A stretch of 64,000 nucleotides of DNA from Sphingomonas panacisoli (GTDB lineage Bacteria; Pseudomonadota; Alphaproteobacteria; Sphingomonadales; Sphingomonadaceae), in assembly GCF_007859635.1 (NCBI RefSeq), contig NZ_CP042306.1, positions 1,426,001 to 1,490,000 of the forward strand, in the 5' to 3' direction. The notes beneath the pieces were generated by a model. That model saw only the letters and a program-made list of their open reading frames with translations, was not told the DNA's origin and did no database searches. The first letter of the stretch is position 1, and each line of letters begins with the position of its first letter. Shown piece by piece: positions 60,633 through 64,000 of the stretch. Both the position numbers and the translations under genes were made by a program.

Positions 60633-61580
60633 ATGGCCACATTTCTGGATTTCGAGAAGCCGATCGCCGATTTGCAGGGGCGGATCGACGAGCTTCGCGA
60701 CACCGCCGCCGACGGCGCGATCAACATCGACAGCGACGTCACCCGGCTACAGGCCAAATCCGACGCGCTGCTCAAGTCGACCTACGCCAAACTGACGCCG
60801 TGGCAGAAGACGCAGGTCGCGCGACATCCCGAGCGGCCGCATTTCAAGAATTACGTGGCCGGCCTGTTCGAAAACTTCATGCCGCTGGCCGGCGACCGCG
60901 CATTTGCCGACGACCAGGCGATCCTGGGCGGCTTCGCGACGTTCCGCGGCAAGCGCGTGATGGTGATCGGCCATGAAAAGGGCGACGACACGGCGAGTCG
61001 GCTCAAACACAATTTCGGGATGGGCAAGCCGGAAGGATATCGCAAGGCGATCCGCTTGATGGAGCTGGCCGATCGCTTCGGGTTACCGGTGCTGACGCTG
61101 GTCGATACGTCGGGCGCGTTTCCGGGCGTGCAGGCTGAAGAGCGCGGTCAGGCCGAAGCGATCGCACGATCGACCGAAGCGTGCCTGAAGCTCAAGGTGC
61201 CGATGATCGCGGCCGTTGTGGGAGAGGGCGGCTCGGGTGGCGCGATCGCGCTGGCGGCGGGCAATCGCGTGCTGATGTTCGAACACGCCGTCTATTCGGT
61301 GATCTCGCCCGAAGGCAGCGCCTCGATCCTGTGGCGCACCGCCGACAAGGCCGCAGAGGCGGCGGATGCGATGAAAATCACCGCGCAGGACCTGAAAGGG
61401 CTCGGCGTTATCGACACGATCGTGAAGGAACCGCTCGGCGGCGCGCATCGCGACCCCGAGGAAGCGATCGGCGCGCTCGGCGATGCGATGGAGGGTGCGT
61501 TGAACGGCCTGCACAATCTGTCGCCGGATCAACTCAAGCGCGACCGTCGTGACAAGTTCCTCGCGATGGGGCGGCTGTAG
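60633..61580 (+). CDS. accA: Acetyl-CoA carboxylase carboxyltransferase, alpha subunit
   Basis: 315 aa, partner of Acc[20 protein letters not shown] at the start, [55 protein letters not shown] and [12 protein letters not shown] are diagnostic. Nine bases after xerD. A terminator follows its stop. Confidence 0.97.
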   Translation: MATFLDFEKPIADLQGRIDELRDTAADGAINIDSDVTRLQAKSDALLKSTYAKLTPWQKTQVARHPERPHFKNYVAGLFENFMPLAGDRAFADDQAILGGFATFRGKRVMVIGHEKGDDTASRLKHNFGMGKPEGYRKAIRLMELADRFGLPVLTLVDTSGAFPGVQAEERGQAEAIARSTEACLKLKVPMIAAVVGEGGSGGAIALAAGNRVLMFEHAVYSVISPEGSASILWRTADKAAEAADAMKITAQDLKGLGVIDTIVKEPLGGAHRDPEEAIGALGDAMEGALNGLHNLSPDQLKRDRRDKFLAMGRL

Positions 61581-61592
61581 GGCACAAAAAAA

Positions 61593-61625
61593 GGCGGCGG
61601 AACCGAAGTTCCGCCGCCCTTCTTT
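61593..61625. terminator. Bidirectional terminator between accA and flp
   Basis: GGCGGCGGAA (61593-61602) pairs with TTCCGCCGCC (61609-61618). An A-run lies to the left and CTTCTTTC to the right, so the hairpin can terminate accA on the plus strand and the pilin gene on the minus strand. Confidence 0.85.
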
Positions 61626-61643
61626 CAAGCTGTAAGCGTGAGC

Positions 61644-61811
61644 TTACGAAGCCTTCATGTTCGACGACACGTTGCCGAAGGTCGTCTTCAGCTGGTTGCC
61701 CAGGCCCTGCATCGCGGCGATCGCGGCGACGGCAATGAGAGCGGCGATCAGGCCGTACTCGATGGCGGTGGCACCCTTCTTGTTCGTGAAAATCTTGCGA
61801 ATGGTCTTCAT
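61644..61811 (-). CDS. Flp family type IVb pilin
   Basis: 55-aa prepilin. MKTIRKIFTNKKG is a short basic leader; cleavage after Gly13 would give a mature pilin starting ATAIEYGLIAALIAVAAIAA. Glu at +5 and Tyr at +6 are conserved in Flp. Structural subunit of Flp (Tad) pili. The assembly genes are not in the window. Confidence 0.9.
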   Translation of the reverse strand: MKTIRKIFTNKKGATAIEYGLIAALIAVAAIAAMQGLGNQLKTTFGNVSSNMKAS

Positions 61812-61946
61812 GTCCGGTCTCCAAAAGGTGGAAGTACTTCAGTCACCCGGCTGGACCAGGAATGCCCCCGAACCAGCAGAACGAATCACTAGGGCTGTCA
61901 GGTTGATAAAAACTTAAAGCCCGGAAATATGTGGCCGGCCCGGCAC

Positions 61947-62123
61947 TTAACGCGCATTCTGGACCTTGGTGGAAACGTTGTTCCACAAATCGATCGTCGC
62001 GCCCGCGGTCAGTTGCAGCGCGCCGAACATCGTCAGCACGATCAGCGCGAGAATCAGACCGTACTCGACGGCGGTCGCGGCTTTCCGGCACTCGGCCAGA
62101 CGGCGAAGCAAGTGCATCATCAT
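61947..62123 (-). CDS. Flp-like pilin, second copy
   Basis: Up to 58 aa, starting MMM; which ATG (62123, 62120 or 62117) is used is unclear because no Shine-Dalgarno sequence is evident. ECRKA-ATAVEYGLILALIV retains the Flp core, but the residue before the cleavage point is Ala15 instead of Gly. The mature part is otherwise distinct from the first pilin (LQLTAGATIDLWNNVSTKVQ). A minor pilin or a diverged copy. Confidence 0.8.
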   Translation of the reverse strand: MMMHLLRRLAECRKAATAVEYGLILALIVLTMFGALQLTAGATIDLWNNVSTKVQNAR

Positions 62124-62212
62124 TTTTTTGCCGCGTACGGCTCCCCAATCTATGTCGAGGGGTACGCGGGGACCGTTAACGAAAAGCAAACAGGGCAGGA
62201 GGTTGGACCTAA

Positions 62213-62605
62213 ATGCTGATGCTGGTGGTCGCGGCGGCACTGATCGATGCTGAGGGACGCGTGCTGATGGCGCGACGGCCCGCGGGAAAACAGCATGCGG
62301 GGTTGTGGGAATTTCCGGGCGGCAAGGTCGAACCGGGCGAGGCGCCCAAGGCAGCGCTGGTGCGCGAATTGCGCGAGGAGCTGGGCGTCGAAATCGATCC
62401 GGACGCGCTCGACCCAGTGGCATTCAGCGAATCGCTGGGCGAGCGGCATCTGGTCTTGCTGCTCTATCGCTGCCGGTCGTGGCGTGGCGAGCCTCGCGCG
62501 CTCGACGCAGCGGAAATACGCTGGGTGGCGGCCGGCGATTTGACCGCGCTCGACATGCCTCCGGCCGACGGGCCGCTGGCGGCAGCGTTAGCGGCGGAGT
62601 GCTGA
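62213..62605 (+). CDS. mutT: Nudix hydrolase MutT (8-oxo-dGTP diphosphatase)
   Basis: 130 aa. Nudix box [20 protein letters not shown] then ELGV (36-58) complete with the REXXEE-type core. [18 protein letters not shown] matches MutT. Removes oxidised dGTP. GGAGG lies 10 bases before ATG 62213. Its 3' end overlaps the methyltransferase gene antisense by 18 bases. Confidence 0.92.
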   Translation: MLMLVVAAALIDAEGRVLMARRPAGKQHAGLWEFPGGKVEPGEAPKAALVRELREELGVEIDPDALDPVAFSESLGERHLVLLLYRCRSWRGEPRALDAAEIRWVAAGDLTALDMPPADGPLAAALAAEC

Positions 62606-63418
62606 GGCGAGCGACGCGGTCGCGCTACCGCGTTTGGCGGGCTTGGGTTGGTCGGGCGACGGCGCCCAGCCGGTCAGGAAAATGAGATCGAACCGTTCCG
62701 CGACTCGCCCGTCGGGGTCGGCGCGGTCGGCGAAGGCTTGGGCGGCGGCTGCCAGCGCGCGGCGTGTGAGTGGCACGCGGTCGCGCAGCACATTGCCCGC
62801 TGCCATGCCGCGCAGATCGGCGATCAGGCCGAACAGATCGGGGTAGCGGACGGTCAGCGTCTCGCCGTCGGCGACGGGGAGCGCGAAGCCGGCGCGGACC
62901 AGCAAATCGCCGGCCGATCGCACGTCGATCATCGGGTGGAAGCGCGCCGCGGGACGATCGGCCTCGGCTTCACGGAACGCGGCGCGGGCCTGGCTCAACG
63001 ATTGCCCGCCGACGAACGCGCCGAGGAACAGACCGTCCGGCCGCAGCGCGCGGCGGATTTGCGCGAGCGCGCCGGGCACGTCGTTGACGCTGTCGAGCAC
63101 GCCCGCCGACACCACGAGATCGAAACTTTCCGGCTCGAGGGGCAGCCTGTCCTCGTCTGCCTGTGTGCCGCCGACTTGCTTGGCGAATACCGCGCCCGCG
63201 TCGATCCTCGTTACTGCAGCGTCCGGCGGCGGTGCGAACGATCCGTCGAAACAGCCGAGATCGAGCACGTCGCGAAATTCGCGCTTCACGCTCGCCAGCC
63301 GTTCGTCGATTCCTTCGAGCATCGCCGCCCGCAGGAAATCGTGCGCGGCATAGGACGGCGCGGCACGGTCACGGCGGCGGCGGCGGGCCGCGCGGTCGAA
63401 AATTTCGGGAGAATCCAT
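62588..63418 (-). CDS. SAM-dependent methyltransferase, BioC/NDUFAF5-like
   Basis: 276 aa. [20 protein letters not shown] precedes the SAM-binding motif [13 protein letters not shown], then [20 protein letters not shown] and [17 protein letters not shown]. The N-terminal Arg-rich segment and overall layout match the alphaproteobacterial relatives of NDUFAF5 and BioC, often divergent from comF as here. Substrate unknown. Confidence 0.85.
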   Translation of the reverse strand: MDSPEIFDRAARRRRRDRAAPSYAAHDFLRAAMLEGIDERLASVKREFRDVLDLGCFDGSFAPPPDAAVTRIDAGAVFAKQVGGTQADEDRLPLEPESFDLVVSAGVLDSVNDVPGALAQIRRALRPDGLFLGAFVGGQSLSQARAAFREAEADRPAARFHPMIDVRSAGDLLVRAGFALPVADGETLTVRYPDLFGLIADLRGMAAGNVLRDRVPLTRRALAAAAQAFADRADPDGRVAERFDLIFLTGWAPSPDQPKPAKRGSATASLASALRR

Positions 63419-63460
63419 CGCTGCTCCGCTTGTGCCGCCCCGCGCGCGCGACAAGACCGC

Positions 63461-64000
63461 ATGGGGTTTCGCGATCTGCTCGGCGATACGATTGCGTTGG
63501 CGCTGCCACCGCGCTGCCCGGGATGTGGCGCGGTGGTGCGCGGCGACCACCGCTTCTGCGTCGATTGCTGGGCCTCGCTCGAGTTCATCGGGCCGCCCTG
63601 GTGCGCGACCTGCAATATGCCGTTCGCGATCGATCGCGGCGACGACGCACAGTGCGCTGCGTGCCTGGCAGGCGCGCCGCATCATAGCGGTGCACGCGCA
63701 GCCGTGGCTTATGGCCCCGTCGCCCGAACGCTCGCACTACGGCTGAAATATGGTGGGCGGCTGGCCTTCGCGACGACGGCGGCGCGGCTGATGGCGCGGC
63801 ATCTGCCGGCCGACGCGGACGTGCTGGTACCGGTCCCGCTCCATCGCTGGCGGCTATGGGGCAGAGGATTCAACCAGGCGGCGTTGATTGCCGACAAGCT
63901 CGCCCGAGGGTCGGGCGTCGGTAGCGATCCGTTTGTTCTCGCGCGCTCGCGCCGAACGCCGGCGTTGCGGGGCATGAACCCGCACCAGCGCCGCTTGGCG
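63461..64000 (+). CDS. ComF family phosphoribosyltransferase-like protein (3' truncated)
   Basis: 180 codons visible, cut by the window edge. N-terminal zinc-binding region with paired cysteines (Cys19, Cys22, Cys33, Cys36, Cys48, Cys51, Cys65, Cys68), then LRLKYGGRLAFATTAARLMA, VPVPLHRWRLWGRGFNQAAL and RRTPALRGMNPHQRR as in ComF. The PRPP loop would lie beyond the edge. Required for DNA uptake in some species. No clear Shine-Dalgarno sequence before ATG 63461. Confidence 0.9.
   Translation, partial: MGFRDLLGDTIALALPPRCPGCGAVVRGDHRFCVDCWASLEFIGPPWCATCNMPFAIDRGDDAQCAACLAGAPHHSGARAAVAYGPVARTLALRLKYGGRLAFATTAARLMARHLPADADVLVPVPLHRWRLWGRGFNQAALIADKLARGSGVGSDPFVLARSRRTPALRGMNPHQRRLA

Overview
The window is GC-rich, densely packed chromosomal DNA of an alphaproteobacterium, most likely a sphingomonad (Sphingomonas or a close relative). 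The assignment rests on several things. The gene neighbourhoods are typical of the group: folC-accD-trpA-trpB-trpF next to pyrF and a LapA-like gene, ffh-rpsP-rimM-trmD-rplS, and a pspF/pspABC locus. Many genes overlap by ATGA or GTGA. Intergenic palindromes of the TGACG / CTGAGCTTGTCGAAG kind are frequent. Nearly all genes are housekeeping. There is no CRISPR array, prophage, complete insertion sequence or rRNA operon.

Layout: 1-6.8 kb is a pentose-phosphate cluster (rpiA, tkt, tal, short-type gnd) followed by two HAD-IIB phosphatase genes, the second resembling eukaryotic phosphomannomutase. 6.9-10.6 kb has a lone Rieske oxygenase, a divergent AmpG-like permease and a TPR membrane protein. 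10.6-17.5 kb is mainly a minus-strand biosynthetic block: DUF6628-like, folC, accD, trpA, trpB, trpF, pyrF and a LapA-like gene. 17.5-25.5 kb holds a patatin-like lipase coupled to an endonuclease/phosphatase-family gene, tRNA-Thr(TGT), a rarA operon, a YqjI-like PadR regulator with DUF2218, and sufE.

25.6-29.7 kb is the most distinctive part: an enlarged phage-shock (Psp) locus. Divergent pspF faces a minus-strand run of nine closely spaced small genes: a 48-aa exported peptide, pspA, pspB, pspC, then five small membrane proteins, four of which carry a common PspB-like coiled-coil signature. A well-spaced sigma-54 promoter and nested palindromes lie between the two arms. 29.7-31.6 kb carries a secreted protein, superoxide dismutase, and a DUF559 endonuclease gene enclosed by inverted repeats, which looks like a small mobile unit.

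31.8-42 kb covers membrane biogenesis and translation: yciB/ispZ, ftsY, a frameshifted mtaB, DUF924, a GGDEF-EAL protein, an RMF-like small protein, ffh, rpsP, rimM, trmD and rplS, with an antisense thioredoxin-reductase-like gene wedged between rimM and trmD. 42-64 kb is mixed housekeeping: DPP-type peptidase, cysteine-desulfurase-like enzyme, asd, small redox and chaperone genes, a glycosyltransferase, GST, radA, cvpA, an IscU-like protein, a Kef antiporter, DUF423, a TonB-like gene with aroB and aroK, a large unknown secreted protein, xerD, accA, two Flp pilins, mutT, a methyltransferase and a truncated comF.

Start codons were chosen from Shine-Dalgarno placement, overlap with the upstream stop and family N-termini. 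No database search was possible, so family names come from motif recognition.
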